Positions 10,880 through 22,667 of a stretch of DNA of 64,000 nt are shown one piece after another. The DNA comes from Plectranthus barbatus (taxonomy: Eukaryota > Streptophyta > Magnoliopsida > Lamiales > Lamiaceae), in NCBI GenBank assembly GCA_026898455.1, contig JAPKLW010000155.1, positions 719,408 to 783,407 on the forward strand, written 5' to 3'. Each line of letters begins with the position of its first letter. Within the stretch, counting starts at the first letter, position 1. The translations under genes and the position numbers were made by a program. The notes under the pieces were generated by a model. That model worked only from the letters and a program-made list of their open reading frames with translations, did no database searches and was not told the DNA's origin.

Positions 10880-12802
10880 CATGGTAAGGTCGTCTAGCTA
10901 CCGACGTAAATGGAAGCGCTTGTTGGGAGGCAACCCAACCAATTTTCTTTCTTTTGTTTAAATTGCTTTTAGTTGATTTGATTTTGAATAAATGTTTAGT
11001 TTGTTGGTTTTGTGTTTGTTAGGAGAAACTACAAGATCGAGAGGAGTGACGATGCACCATCCACCATTTTTGCAAACTTAGTCTCACTTGACTAAGTTTG
11101 GGGGGAAGTGTCGGTAGTCGGTGACGTGATCTCTCTCTCTATCTTTACTGCTTTCTATTTTAGTTGACATTCGATTTGGTTGTATAACGATATTGATCTA
11201 CCTTCACTTAAGATTTGAATGTGGATGTTATTAGGATGTTTAAATTTTAATTGAATGGGTATGTTGATGGATTTTTAGCGAGTTTGCATGAGATTGAATT
11301 CTTTCTATTTGGTTTGGTTTGTGGATTGTTTAATGGTTTGGTTTGAATGGTGGAGCTAGTGGATATTGCTTTAATTTTTTGTTGATGATTGGTTTGTGAA
11401 AAGTCGGTGGAAATGAGAACTTAATTGGCTTGATTATGCTCAATAGTTTGGTGGTGTTTGTGTTGATTTGTAGTAGGTACAAATAAGGCATGGAGAGCGG
11501 TTTGATCGTGTGTGCCAATGGGTAACGCTTTCTATCGTCCCTTCTACCAATTAGATTCATTACATTGTTTTATGGCATGTAGATTGTGGTTAGGATGTTG
11601 TGTGCTTGTGTGTGTGTGATGAACCCAAACAAGAGCTTGAGGTTTGAATCATGATTTACTTAGTGAGCTTGATATTTACCTTGACCAATGATAGAGCGGA
11701 ATCTAGTTGTCAAGGCATGCTTTAGTTGAACTTTTGAATTGCCGAGTTTTGTGTGTGGTTAATGCATAAGATTTGACAAAAAGCTGTGAGGTTTGAGCCA
11801 TGATATTGGCATATCTTTATCAGTTGTGAGTGGCAAGATTGAGAGCACAAGATCTATAACTTGCACTTATTCTCTATCTATTTGGCATGAGTTTGGTAAC
11901 TAAAAAATGATATTAGGCCATCCATTCTTAGTCCTACCTTTCACTCCACGAGTATAATGTGGTTGAGAACATTATTTTTGCCTTTCATATCTTTGACCCC
12001 CGTGATTGAGCTTAATGGTGGTATTTTTTGGAAATTATTAGGACAAAACTTGGGGGGAATGAGTGTATGAGGGTGAATACGGAGATGAGAGTTGGGTCGG
12101 GAATTGTTTATTATCGTTGAATTGTAATTATTGAGGCAATAGAGTTATGAAGTTAAGGATTGATGTGAATCCTAGAAAATGGGCACCAACAAAAATTTTG
12201 GGTGCTTAAAAGAAAAAAAAAGAGGAAAAAGAAAAAGAGAAAGAGAAAAGCACCATGAATGAATGAAAGATGGTGTTAGATAAAAAAGAAGAAAAGAAAA
12301 GTGAGAAAAGAAAGAAAGAAAAAAAAAGGCAGAGAAAGAAATGTTGTGAATAAGAAGCCTCGGGTTAGAAGTGGATGAAGAAAACAAGTTTGGGGGTTTT
12401 GGGAAATTGAGGAGTTTAGTCACTTTGGCCCAAAACCGCCGACCTTTTAGTACGCCACGTTATAACCAAAAACAAAGACCTTCATGATTTTAGGAGCCAA
12501 CTCGTTGTAGTATAGTGGTAAGAATTGTTTCAAGCCTATGAAAATTGTGCTCAATATCTTGTGAATGAGTGAAATTTCATCGATCCCTAAACACGTAAGG
12601 GAGTGGTTTCATTTCTTTATCCAATATTGATGAGTGGTTCGAGTCGTTAGTATTAACCGTGTCACAAAGTTAGGTGATTATCTCGATTGATTAGAGCATG
12701 CCAAGATAAATAAGATGAGCTGTGACATTGTTTGATGAGGTTTATTGATTGTTTTACTTAGTTTTCATTGAGGACAATCAAAGGTTCAAGTTTTGGGGAT
12801 TA
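10880..12802 (+). other. Non-coding 3' region of element C
   Basis: No domain is visible. Several blocks match element D in reverse orientation: GCGCTTGTTGGGAGGCAACC near 10916-10935 matches 24499-24518, the CTTAGTC-TTGACTAAGTTTGGGGGG block near 11080-11105 matches 22614-22646, and a purine-rich AGAAAAAG tract at 12207-12330 matches the pyrimidine tract at 21386-21465. These blocks connect C and D and show that C lost the coding part in between. Confidence 0.7.
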
Positions 12803-14237
12803 TGATATGTGTGTAAAATGACCTATATTTCAATGTGTGAGCATGCATGTTTGCATTCATTTTACCCTCATATCATATGTTTTTGTTGCTCTTTTGTCGT
12901 GTTTTCGTGTTTTGAATGTTGTAGGAGAGTTTTTGAGCATATTATAGCACTTATGGGTGAGTTTTGGAGGTAAATCGTCAGAGCCGAAGGTTAAAAGGAA
13001 GTTGGATCGATCGAGCGGAGCAAAGGAGTGAAGAAATTGGGTTTCAGAAGAAATTTTCGACCGAGCCACTGGACAGAGGCTTGGCTCAGCCGACCCTGCA
13101 GTGCTCGACCGAGCCTGCTCTTAAGAGGGTTCGCTCGACCGAGCCAAGCCTGGCTCGGCCGAGCCATTGCGGGTTTTGTGGTCTGCGATTTCCAGCCTGC
13201 TCGTGCGAGCCATGGGTGGCTCGGGCGATCCGAGGCCCTGGGAGCTGGTCTATAAAAGAGGGATTTTTGCATTTTAAAAGAACTTTTGGTCAGATTTTCA
13301 ATAACCGTCACGAGAGTTCTCTCCAGATTCATCTCCAAACCATTCTCCATACATATTCAAGTAGATTCAAGCTAAATTCTTCCAATTTTGTGAGGATCTA
13401 GATGGAAGGAAGGTAGATCAAGTCCAAGGAAGGCAACTAAAGGAGATCATACTTAGACCTTGATATTTTGTAATGGATTCTCTCATTTCTCTTATAGCTC
13501 AATTCAAGGTATGAAGAACTAAATTCAATTGTGAGTGTTGTAGAATGGATATTGTGATGAGTTGATATCAAATTTGCTTGTTTACTTTCCTTTGAGGGAT
13601 TGAATTGCACTTGAGCCTATTCCTTATCACTTAGGTGTAGGTAATAGCCAACCTTAGAGGTAGTTGATGTGAACGCTGCAGCCAACACGCGGGCAGAATC
13701 GTCGTGATAAGTGTAAATTCTTACAATTTTAGTTCCAATCCCTGTGCGGGGCTAGGTCATAGGGCGATAATTGACAGTCGATTGGGAGTGATCTAGGGGT
13801 TAATAACGTAGCTGTTTGCAATTCCTAGTGTCATCTACCGCTAGTTTTTCGTAGCAAGTGGCTAGCGAACGTAGGGTCGATTGCTCAACCTCCTAGGGAT
13901 TAAAATTTGGTTTACAACATAGTTTGATTCAATTTGGAACAATAGAAATTCTATCAACACTCACTATCTTCTTATTGTTGTACTTGAGATTTTGATCTAC
14001 CTAAGCAAGTTATTCAATTGTTTTGTCTTGTGAGGTTCAATTACATATTTTGTTAATGCTTTGTTGCCTGTATGTTTGATTAAATTCAATTTTGCCTAGT
14101 TAAACAAAAACCAACGACTATGTTTTGCCTAGCTATTAAACCTTCAAACAAGTAAATAGTTTGCACTTGAGCGAATTGAAAAGTACTCGGATTGATAAAA
14201 TTTAACGTGAAGATAGTGTTGCATTTCACCGTCGTCA
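12803..14237 (+). repeat. 3' LTR of element C
   Basis: The 1435-bp LTR matches 8093-9514. Point differences are scattered; the larger differences are whole palindrome units of about 20 bp gained or lost in U3 (about 13055-13235). The TATA box is at 13251-13260. Confidence 0.92.
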
Positions 14238-14242
14238 TGTGG

Positions 14243-14590
14243 CAGGCTCGAATGCTCACCGCCTACAGCAAGTGTTCGGCAATTCCTTGTATTTTGTATA
14301 CTTTCTTAGTGAATTCTTAGCGTTTTGGCTAAGGAGTGAACGTAGATCGATTTGATCGAACAACTATAAACATTATGTCTGTTTAGTGTTTTATTGTTTA
14401 CTGTTTCTTGTGCTTGATCTTGAAACCTGGCAACCAAGTTGCTAGAGTATAACTGTAAGAAACCCAAAGTTAAAGCTGAGCTAATCAATCTTGATAAAGA
14501 ACTTAAGAGTGCAAGTGAACGTTAATATTCCGCTGCATTTCGTGTGTGTTTATTGTATTCACCACGATGAATCTGATCTAGGGACCAACA
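14243..14590 (+). repeat. 5' LTR of element B, right part
   Basis: After the TGTGG duplication of C, the LTR of B resumes (CAGGCTCGAATGCTCACCGC) and runs to ACCAACA at 14590, matching 43597-43937. The 60-codon minus-strand frame here is spurious. Confidence 0.9.
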
Positions 14591-14592
14591 AG

Positions 14593-14604
14593 TGGTATCA
14601 GAGC
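14593..14604 (+). other. Primer-binding site of element B (Met-tRNA)
   Basis: TGGTATCAGAGC lies two bases after the 5' LTR end and is the exact canonical plant copia primer site for initiator Met-tRNA. Confidence 0.95.
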
Positions 14605-14715
14605 TAGGTTGAAAGACCGACTGCTTCTGAGTCGCTTTAAGACCAGATCTTGTTCTTCCTTGCGCTGGTATTTTGCTTCTTTTTTTTGTCTAGCTCAGGT
14701 TTAAAGGTTGCCAAG

Positions 14716-17046
14716 ATGAACCATACCTTGCCCAAGTACACCAAGGAGAAGTTTAACTCATGGCAGAAGATGGCTATCATACAACTTCAAAGCATTCATT
14801 CGGAGATGGCGGATGTTCTTGAGAAAGGTCCAATTAAAATTATGAAAGCTAACTCTTTTATAGGACAGGATGCTGAAGGACAACCACCACCACCTCAAAT
14901 GATCCCAAAGCCATTCGAGGAGTATGCGATAGAGGATAAGAAGCGAGCTCACCTGGAGCACCTAGCAAATAAGCTTATTCTTGATTCCTTGCCTCCATTG
15001 ATGGCAGATAAAGCCTTGGACTTTGATACAGCCAATCATATGTGGGATTATGTCTGTGAATCCTCCCAGGATACCGATCAAATGAAGCAAAACAAGCTCT
15101 AGGTAGCTGCTGACAAATATGAATCATTCTCTATGCATGCAGGTGAATCAATTCAAGCTATGGAGGAAAGGTTCAACACTATCGTTGGAGAGCTTCGCAA
15201 CCTAGGAAAGACATATGACAATGGGGAGATGAACAACAAGATTATTTGTAAACTCTTCCCAAGAGAAGACTGGTTCGTGAAGATGACAAGTTCTAGCTAG
15301 AAGGACCTCAGTAACATGTCAACATCCGAGGTAGTTGCTCAACTTAAAACTCACGAGTTTATAATCCAGCAGTCAAAAAAGAATGAAGCAGTCGTAGCAC
15401 AAGTTCAATCGACACCCGCTGCTAACTCTGAAGACTTAGCATTCTTCGCTAAGAGAGATCCCAGCAAATGGAAGCTCAAGAAGCCTATCCATGGTGAGAG
15501 ATCTGCTCCAGCATCGCCAACAAAGGAGGTTGTCTCAACCTGTTGATGTAAAGATCAGCGAGCTGGAAGAGCAGATCAGAAAGCTTCAGAAGCTGATGCT
15601 GGAAGCTAAAGCCGAGAAAGAAGCCAAGGAAGCTAAGCTTTCTTCATCATCCACCCGCTCAGCAGAGCGAAAGCCTAGGACATGCTTCGAGTGTGATTCA
15701 CCAGATCATCTCAAGCACGAGTGTCCGAAAGTCAGCAAAGTGGAGAGAGAGTGCTTGAAACAAAGATTTGAGAGACGTGTTGTTAAAGCCGTAACCAGGG
15801 CATTACTAATGAGGAGTGAGGTACCTGATATCCCTGATAATGATGAGAAGTATTACTACTCCTCCGAAGAATATGATGAGGAAGCCATGCTCGTGTTAAT
15901 GGCAAATATTGTTGAGGATGCTGATGCGGATGCTGAGCAACCTGCTGAATAGGCTCTAGCAGTCGAGACTCAGGAGGTAATTTCTATGAGTATTTCTTTT
16001 CCAGCTATCACGCATCAAATAGAGGAGTCTACTCATTTAGATTCTGAGGACGATTACCTTACTAAGCTATCTTTAGAGTTTTCAAAGATGTATGAAATGA
16101 AAGATGCTATATTAGGAGAGAACACTTCGCTAAAATTGAAAGTCACATCCTTGACCAATGAAGTTGAAAGACTAAGGTCCGATAGCGATGAACTCTCGAA
16201 ACTCAAGGATGATTTCTCCAAACTTTTTGAAAATTTTCAAAACCTTGAAAAGGAGAATCACGCTTTGAAAAACAAGGCTAGTAAGGAATGCATTTGCACT
16301 TATACTACTAGCAAGGCAGTACTAAATGCCATTGTGAGCCAACAAAGATCTCATACTGATAGATCTGGGTTAGGCCTTAGTAGTATTGAAGCTTCTAGCA
16401 AATCCTCTAAGAAGGGTGCATTTAATATGGCAGAAACTTCTAAGCAGAGAAAGATTTAATTCGTCTCTGATGGAAAGTTATATGCTAAAGAGGATACCAA
16501 GGGAAAGATGACTGTTGAACCCTCAAATGCTAAGCAGGGGGAAAGATACAAGCAGAGTGCATCTGTTGAACCTCAGCAGAGGAATCAGAGATTACATGCT
16601 AAGCAGGCATCTGCTAGACCTGAGCAGAGGACATAGCAAGCCAATGATAAGCAAACTGCTAAGCAGTCATTCCCAGCAGTGTCGAGAAGGAATGCTGGGC
16701 ATTTTGTTCCAAATGCTAGGAAAGCATATCCTTCATTCCATAATGGCAAGTAGGTTAATTATCATACTGTAAGACAACATTATCACCCTTACACACCACA
16801 TAGGAGGAACACCTATGTGAGGCCTTAGTCCAAACCATTTCCATTTCAAATGACTAGGAAGGCTAAGCACACAACCATACCTAGATTTAATTATGCTAAG
16901 CATACTTATCATAAGGTCGAGAAGGTTGTGAAGGGTGAGATTAAGAAGAAAATCTTGAAGATCACCAAGATGTGGGTTCCAAAAGGATCCATGATCCATG
17001 CTAATCATGCAACACCCGATGCTAAGCGGGTACCTAAATCAACTTG
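14716..17046 (+). pseudogene. gag of element B, broken by stops and frameshifts
   Basis: Gag of copia elements builds the cytoplasmic particle. The start is taken at the ATG of MNHTLPKYTKEKFNSWQK (14716). Parts in order are the N-terminal capsid-like region to about 15300 (FNSWQKMAIIQLQ, TANHMWDYV), a lysine/glutamate coil at 15545-15650, a complete zinc knuckle CFECDSPDHLKHEC at about 15684-15725, and a coiled-coil tail at 15986-16459. Stops occur at 15100 and 15298 (both TAG) and 15950, with frame changes near 15490 and 16500. The tail to 17046 is a low-complexity Gln/Lys/Ser region rich in GCTAAGCAG codons. The long tail is typical of SIRE-like elements. Confidence 0.85.
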
Positions 17047-18304
17047 CTGATTGTTTTGCAGGATCAGGATCCCTGTGCTAAGACATCAAGTATGTCAAAC
17101 GAATGGATCCTTGATCCGCTGTTCAGCCCAGATGACGGGGGATGAAGAGTTGTTCTCTGACATCCAAAGATTTTATGGCCGCACAATCATGTTCGGTGAC
17201 AATAGCGAAGGCAGAGTGGTTGGGAGAGGATGCATAGAGCGAAATGGATTGAGGATTATCAATGTTGCGCTAGTATCCAATCTCAAGCACCACCTGCTAA
17301 GCATTAGCCAGCTATGCAAAAATGGGTACACTGTCTCTTTCGTTAATACTGGATGTTCTATTGCTGACAATGCTACAGGTGAAGTAAAGCTTAGAGGCAT
17401 CCACAAGGGTGGCCTATATATTGTTGATTGGCAAAGCGGTCAACAACATTCTTGCTTCGTAGCATTGAGCAAGGAAGAGACAACTTTGCTATGGCACAAG
17501 AGGTTAAACCATCTGAATTTTAAAACCATTAACCATTTAGCTAAGAATAAGATTGTTGTAGGTCTGCCTGCTGAGACTTTCCGCAAGGAAGGTGTGTGCA
17601 AAGCTTGCAAGCAAGGGAAGCAGACCAAAGCATCATTCGGATCCAACCCGGAGAAGGCCACTTTAGAAGGATCCTAGAGCTCTTGCACATGGATCTATTT
17701 AGTCAGTCACTCCACCCACTGTAAGTAAAAATATTTATACGCTTGTGGTTGTTGATGACTACTCCAGGTACACGTGGGTTCGTCTGCTAAAGACCAAAGA
17801 TGAAGTAAAGCTAATCCTACCGGAGCTAATCCTCAATGAGCAAAATAGCAAAGAAGTTACAGTCAAGAGGATTAGATCGGACAATGGAACCGAGTTTTGC
17901 AACAGGATCTTGATGGATTTTTGCGCCAAAGCTGGTATCGGGCATGAGAAATCCACTGCTAGGACCCCCAATAGAACGGTCTTGTAGAGAGAAGGAACCG
18001 AACATTGAAGAAAGCAGTGTGGTCTATGCTAGCCGATTTCGAGCTGTCTGCTAAGTATTGGGGCGAAGCAGTCATGACGGCCTGCTATACACAGAATAGG
18101 AGTGCAATCAATGGCAGATTCAATAAGACTCCTTATGAAGTGTACAACGGTCGTAAGCCTTCTATTACTCATCTCCGTGCTTTTGGTTCGACATGTTATA
18201 TTCATAACAGCGGGAAGTCAAAGCTTAATACTTTTTCGCCTAAGTCTGGTGAAGGTGTGTCCTTGGATATGGACATCCTTCTCACAAAGGTTATAGAGTA
18301 TTAA
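17047..18304 (+). pseudogene. Protease and integrase of element B, broken
   Basis: The protease region starts with the tract leading to NEWILD (about 17098-17118). The aspartic DSG triad is destroyed there: the Asp is followed by Pro-Leu and the frame shifts before MTGDEELFSDIQ. The GAG-pre-integrase zinc region is well kept (LLWHKRLNHLNFKTINHL, then CKACKQGKQTKASF, 17489-17640). The integrase core shows VVDDYSRYTWVRLLKTK and RSDNGTEF, but stops interrupt it at about 17676, 17985 and 18302, and the MDLFGPV block is damaged near 17690-17710. KAVWSMLADFELSAKYWGEA and the YNGRKPSITHLRAFG block mark the C-terminal part of the core. Confidence 0.85.
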
Positions 18305-19429
18305 ACAAGACAACCGGAGTTGTGGAAATAACATGCAATGTTATTTTTGATGAGTCTATATTAGTGCGCAGAATTATAAGAGAGAAAGTGGTTTGTAATC
18401 ATGAGACTAATGATGTCCATGGTCAAACGATCTTGAATTCTTTCGAAAATATGCGTATTGACCCAACTAAGTCTATGAGTGATTACAATCCAACCAAGAT
18501 GCACTAAGCAGGTGACCAGACTGCTGATCGGGCCAATGATGCTAACGATCATGCTGAGACCACCACTCCAATTTATCTTAATGATAATTTGGATATTCTA
18601 GAATCGCTTGAAGGAGAAGATGAAGAAATTCAAGATCCAGCAAGAGGTGCAGAAGACGGTGAAGGCACTGTTGATGATGCTACCAAAGTCGTTGCTGAGC
18701 ATTTGGAGACTGCTGAGGATCAGGCTACTGAAGTTCCAGCTGCTGAAGTCCCTGTCGCTGAAGTTCCAGATGCTGAGTTGCCAGATGCTGAGTTGCCAAA
18801 TGCTAAGATCCAGAATGCTGAACCCCGGAGATTACTGAGGAAAATATTGTAGCAGACAACAATCCAGCAGGTGAGGCCGATGCTGATGTTCCAGAATCTA
18901 GCAATACGAAGCCAAAGTGGTTGCACGATCATCCTTTGGATGATGTCCTTGGTGACATCAATGATCCAATTCTAACGAGACAAGGCAATGCAATGCTAGC
19001 ATGTTATATTTTGCACGAGGAGCCTACGAATGTTGAAGATGTTCTACGATGCCCAGATTGGGTGAATGCTATGCAGGAGGAGCTAGCAGAGTTCACGTGC
19101 AATCATGTGTGGGACCTAGTAGATCGACCAGAGCATCAGAGTGTGTTATTGGAACCAAGTGGGTGTTCAAGAACAAGAAACATGAGTCAGATATGGTCAT
19201 CCGCAGCAAAGCTAGTCTAGTAGCAAAGGGCTACAGACAATGCGAAGGAATAGACTATGACGAGACGTTTGCTCCAGTAGCTCGACTGGAAGCTATTCAT
19301 TTATTCCTAGCATATGCTGCACATCATGAGTTCTCTGTGATGCAAATGGACGTGAAGAGCGCCTTTCTTAATGGTGAGCTCAAGGAGGAAGTTTATGTTG
19401 AGCAACCACCAGGATTCGAGCAGGGAAAT
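18305..19429 (+). pseudogene. Integrase tail, linker and N-terminal RT of element B
   Basis: The first part is the divergent integrase C-terminus. From 18589 to 18852 it encodes an acidic linker with a 5-residue repeat (EVPAA, EVPVA, EVPDA, ELPDA, ELPNA). RT begins near 19000 (DWVNAMQEELAEFTCNH) and continues with a frame change at about 19140-19190 into VAKGYRQCEGIDYDETFAPV and QMDVKSAFLNGELKEEVYVE, the conserved fingers/palm blocks including one catalytic Asp. It is cut at 19429 after PPGFEQGN by element D and continues at 28476 with QVYKLRKALYGSKQAPRAW. Confidence 0.88.
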
Positions 19430-20893
19430 TGATAGCCGCGTGAAGCACACACAATTAACACATTAAATTTATCAATCCGGTCTCTTTTCTAATTCGCTCA
19501 AGTGGATATCATCTACTCCATTGAAGGGTACCAATAGCTAGGTTACTCAAAAGTCGTTGATTTTCATCTATCTAGGCAATGAATCGTAAACTAAGCTTTA
19601 AATGCAAACAATCAATTATTAAGCAAATTGCTAACTTCTCCAATCAAGTAATTCAATCAATGGTTTAGGTAGATTAAGATAACAAATCCGACAATCTTAG
19701 AAGATAGTGAGTGTTTATAAAATTCAATTGTTCCAAATTAAACCGAGTTATGTTGCAAACGAATTTTAATTCCTATGAGGTTGAGCAACCGACTCTAATG
19801 TCGCTAGTCACTTGCTACGGATAACTAGCGATAGATGACACTAGGAATTGCAAACAGCTACGTTATTAACTCCTAGGCCACTCCCAATCGATCGTCAATT
19901 ATCGCCCTACAATCCTAGCACCGCACATGGATTAAAACTAGAATTATAAGATTATGCACTTATCACGACGATTCCGTCCGCGTGTTGGCTGCAACATTCA
20001 CGTCATCTACCTAAAGGCAGGCTATTACCTACACCTAATAGGCAAGAAACAAGCTCAAGTGCAAATCAACCCCTCATAGGAAAGTAAACAAGCATAATCG
20101 ATTCTATCCATCACAATATCCGTTATACAACACTCGCTAATGAAATTAGTTCTCCATACCTTCAGTTAAGTACAAAACAAATTGAGAATTGAGAATTCAT
20201 TACAAAACTTCAAGGTCAACGATTGATCTTCTTCGGTTGTCTTCTTTGAATCCAATCTACCTATCTTCCTTCTTCAATCTTCACCAAATGGATGGAATGT
20301 GGCTTGATTCCCCTTTATTTTGGTTGGGGAGAGGTTTGGAGATGAATCTAGGTAAAAGTATTGTGATGGTTATTCTAATTTTGGGCAAAAATTCTTCAAT
20401 TAACTGATTTTCCCCCTTTTATAGGCGAGCAAGCAGGGCCTTGGATCGCTCGAGCCAAAATTAGCTCGCCCGAGCCTTCGTGGAAACTGTGGAATGTTGG
20501 GAAACTTGTTCTGGCTCGGACAAGCCTGGACCGAGCCTGCTCTCTGTCAGCATGGCTCGGTCGAGCCCGCACTGCTCGGCCGAGCGAGCCCTCTGTCCCG
20601 CTCAGCTCGGCCGAGCCTGCTTCGCTCGGCCGGGCGTATCCTCCAAGCCTCCAAAACTCTTTTTTCGCTCCGCTCGGACGAACCTAACCTCCTCGGACTC
20701 TAAACTCGGACGATTTTCCTCCAAAACTCCACCAAATATGCCATATTATGCTCAAAACACGACCTACAACATTTCAAACACAAAAACACGAAAACAAGAC
20801 AAAAGAACAACGAAAGCATATGATATGAGGTTAAAATGGCCACAAACGTGCACGCTCACACATCGAAAAATAGGTCATTTTACACACATATCA
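19430..20893 (-). repeat. 3' LTR of element D
   Basis: The 1464-bp LTR on the minus strand starts TGATATGTGTGTAAAATGAC, like the LTRs of C, and matches 27018-28470. The CTCGGCCGAG cluster is at about 20425-20640 and the TATA box (minus strand TATAAAAGG) at 20416-20424. The frames at 20480-20896 are artefacts of the repeats. Confidence 0.92.
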
Positions 20894-22667
20894 TAATCCC
20901 CCTAACTTGAACTTTTGATTGTCCTCAATCAAAACAAAGTAAAGCAATCAATAAAACTCATCAAACAACCTCATAGCTCATCATAGTCATCTTGGCGTGC
21001 TCTTATCGAACGAGATTATCACCTAAGTTTGCGACACGGTTAATGCTAATGACTCAAACCACTCATCAACAATGGATAAAGAAATGAAAGCACTCCCTTA
21101 CGTGTTTAAGGTTTGATGAATTCACTCATTCACAAGATATCGAGCACAATTTCCATAGGCTTGAAACAATTCTCACCACTATACTACAATTAGTTGGCTC
21201 CTAAAATCAAAAAGGTCTTTGTTTTTGGTTATAACGTGGCTTACTAAGAGGTAGGTGGTTTTGGGCTAAAGTGACGAACTTCTCCATATCCCAAAACCCC
21301 CAAACCCCCAAACTTATTCTCTTCAATCAACTTCTAACCTTGAGGAATTTTCATCACAACTCTCATATATATATATATATATATTTCTTTCTTTTTCTCA
21401 TTTTTCTAGCACCATCATTTTTTCATTCATGATGCTTTTCTTTTTTCTTTTTCTCTTTTTTTTTTAAGTACCCAAATTTTTGTTGGTACCCATTTTTCTT
21501 GGATTCAAATCAATCCTACACTCAATACTTTTATTGCCTCAACAGTCACAACTCAAAGATACCAAACGATTCCCATCCCAACTCTCATCTTCGTATTCAC
21601 CCTCATACACTCATTCCCCCCAAATTTTGTCCTAATAATTTCAAAGAAAATTCTCCATTTAAGCACAATCACGGGAAACAAGGGTATGAAGGGAAAAATT
21701 ATGATATCAACAACCTTATACTCCCGAAGTGAAAGGAAGGACTAAGAATCAATTGCCTAAGATCATCTTTTAGTTACCAAACTCATGACAAATAGATAGA
21801 GAATATATTCATGTTCTAGATTTTGTGCTCTCAACCTTGCCACTCACAATTGATCAAAGTATGACAATATCAAGGCTAAAAAACTCTCGGCTTTTGTCAA
21901 GTCCTAGGCATTAATCTCGCACAAAACTCGGCAATTCAAAAGTTCAATTCGAGCACGCCTTAACAACTAGATTATGCCCTATCATTGGTCAAAGCAAATT
22001 TTAAGCCTTACAAAGTAGATCATGATTCAAATCTCCAATTCTCGTTTGGGTTCATCATACACACACGACAAGCACACAACATCCTAATTAACAATCTACA
22101 TGCCATGAACAATTGAATTGAAACTAAATGGTAGGAGAAACGATAGAAGGTGCCATCGGTAGACATGATCAAACCGCTCTCCATTCCTTATTTGCACCTA
22201 CTACACATCAACACAACACCACCAAACAATTGAGCATAATAAAGCCAATAAAGCTCTCATATCCACCAATCTTACCACAAACCAATATCTCAAGAAAAAT
22301 TATAACATTTATCCACTAGCACCACCATTCATACCAAACCATTAAACATATCCACACACCAAAGCCAAATAGAAAGAATTCAACTCATGCAAGCTCGCAA
22401 AATGATTCATCAACAACCATTTAATACAAGTAGAAGCAAATCAAATTCAACATCCCAAAATCCACAATCAAACAAAAGTAGATCAATATCATATTACAAT
22501 CATATCGAATGTCCAATGTTATTCAAATTCAACAAACCAATCTAAACTAAGGATAAAGATAGAGATAAGGATAGAAGAGTAAACCAGAGAAGAGCACCAG
22601 ATACCGACCACTCCCCCCAAACTTAGTCAAGTGAGACTAAGTTTGTAAAAAGGTAACCGGTGCGCTC
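20894..22667 (-). other. Non-coding 3' region of element D with polypurine tract
   Basis: Next to the 3' LTR the minus strand reads AAGTTAGGGGGATTA (20910-20896), a polypurine tract like that of C. The remainder is non-coding, with a TA microsatellite at 21367-21384 and a polypyrimidine tract at 21386-21465. It corresponds to the 3' region of C at 10880-12802. The 22614-22646 block CCCCCCAAACTTAGTC is shared with C. Confidence 0.75.

Larger units (their letters stand above)
8093..14237 (+). mobile_element. Non-autonomous Athila-like gypsy element C, TSD TGTGG
   Basis: C is 6145 bp, with LTRs at 8093-9514 and 12803-14237 that start TGATATGTG and end CGTCA, flanked by TGTGG (8088-8092 and 14238-14242). 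It has an Asp-tRNA type primer-binding site and a polypurine tract (TTTTGGGGATTA, 12791-12802). Its only long open frame is a gag-like protein without a capsid domain; protease, RT, RNase H and integrase are absent. LTR and gag similarity show that it belongs to the same family as D. It interrupts the 5' LTR of B and is therefore younger than B. Confidence 0.92.

Noticed and set aside
14593..14604. tRNA-Met gene fragment
   Set aside because: The match is limited to the primer-binding complement of the tRNA 3' end, next to an LTR end; there is no tRNA body or fold.
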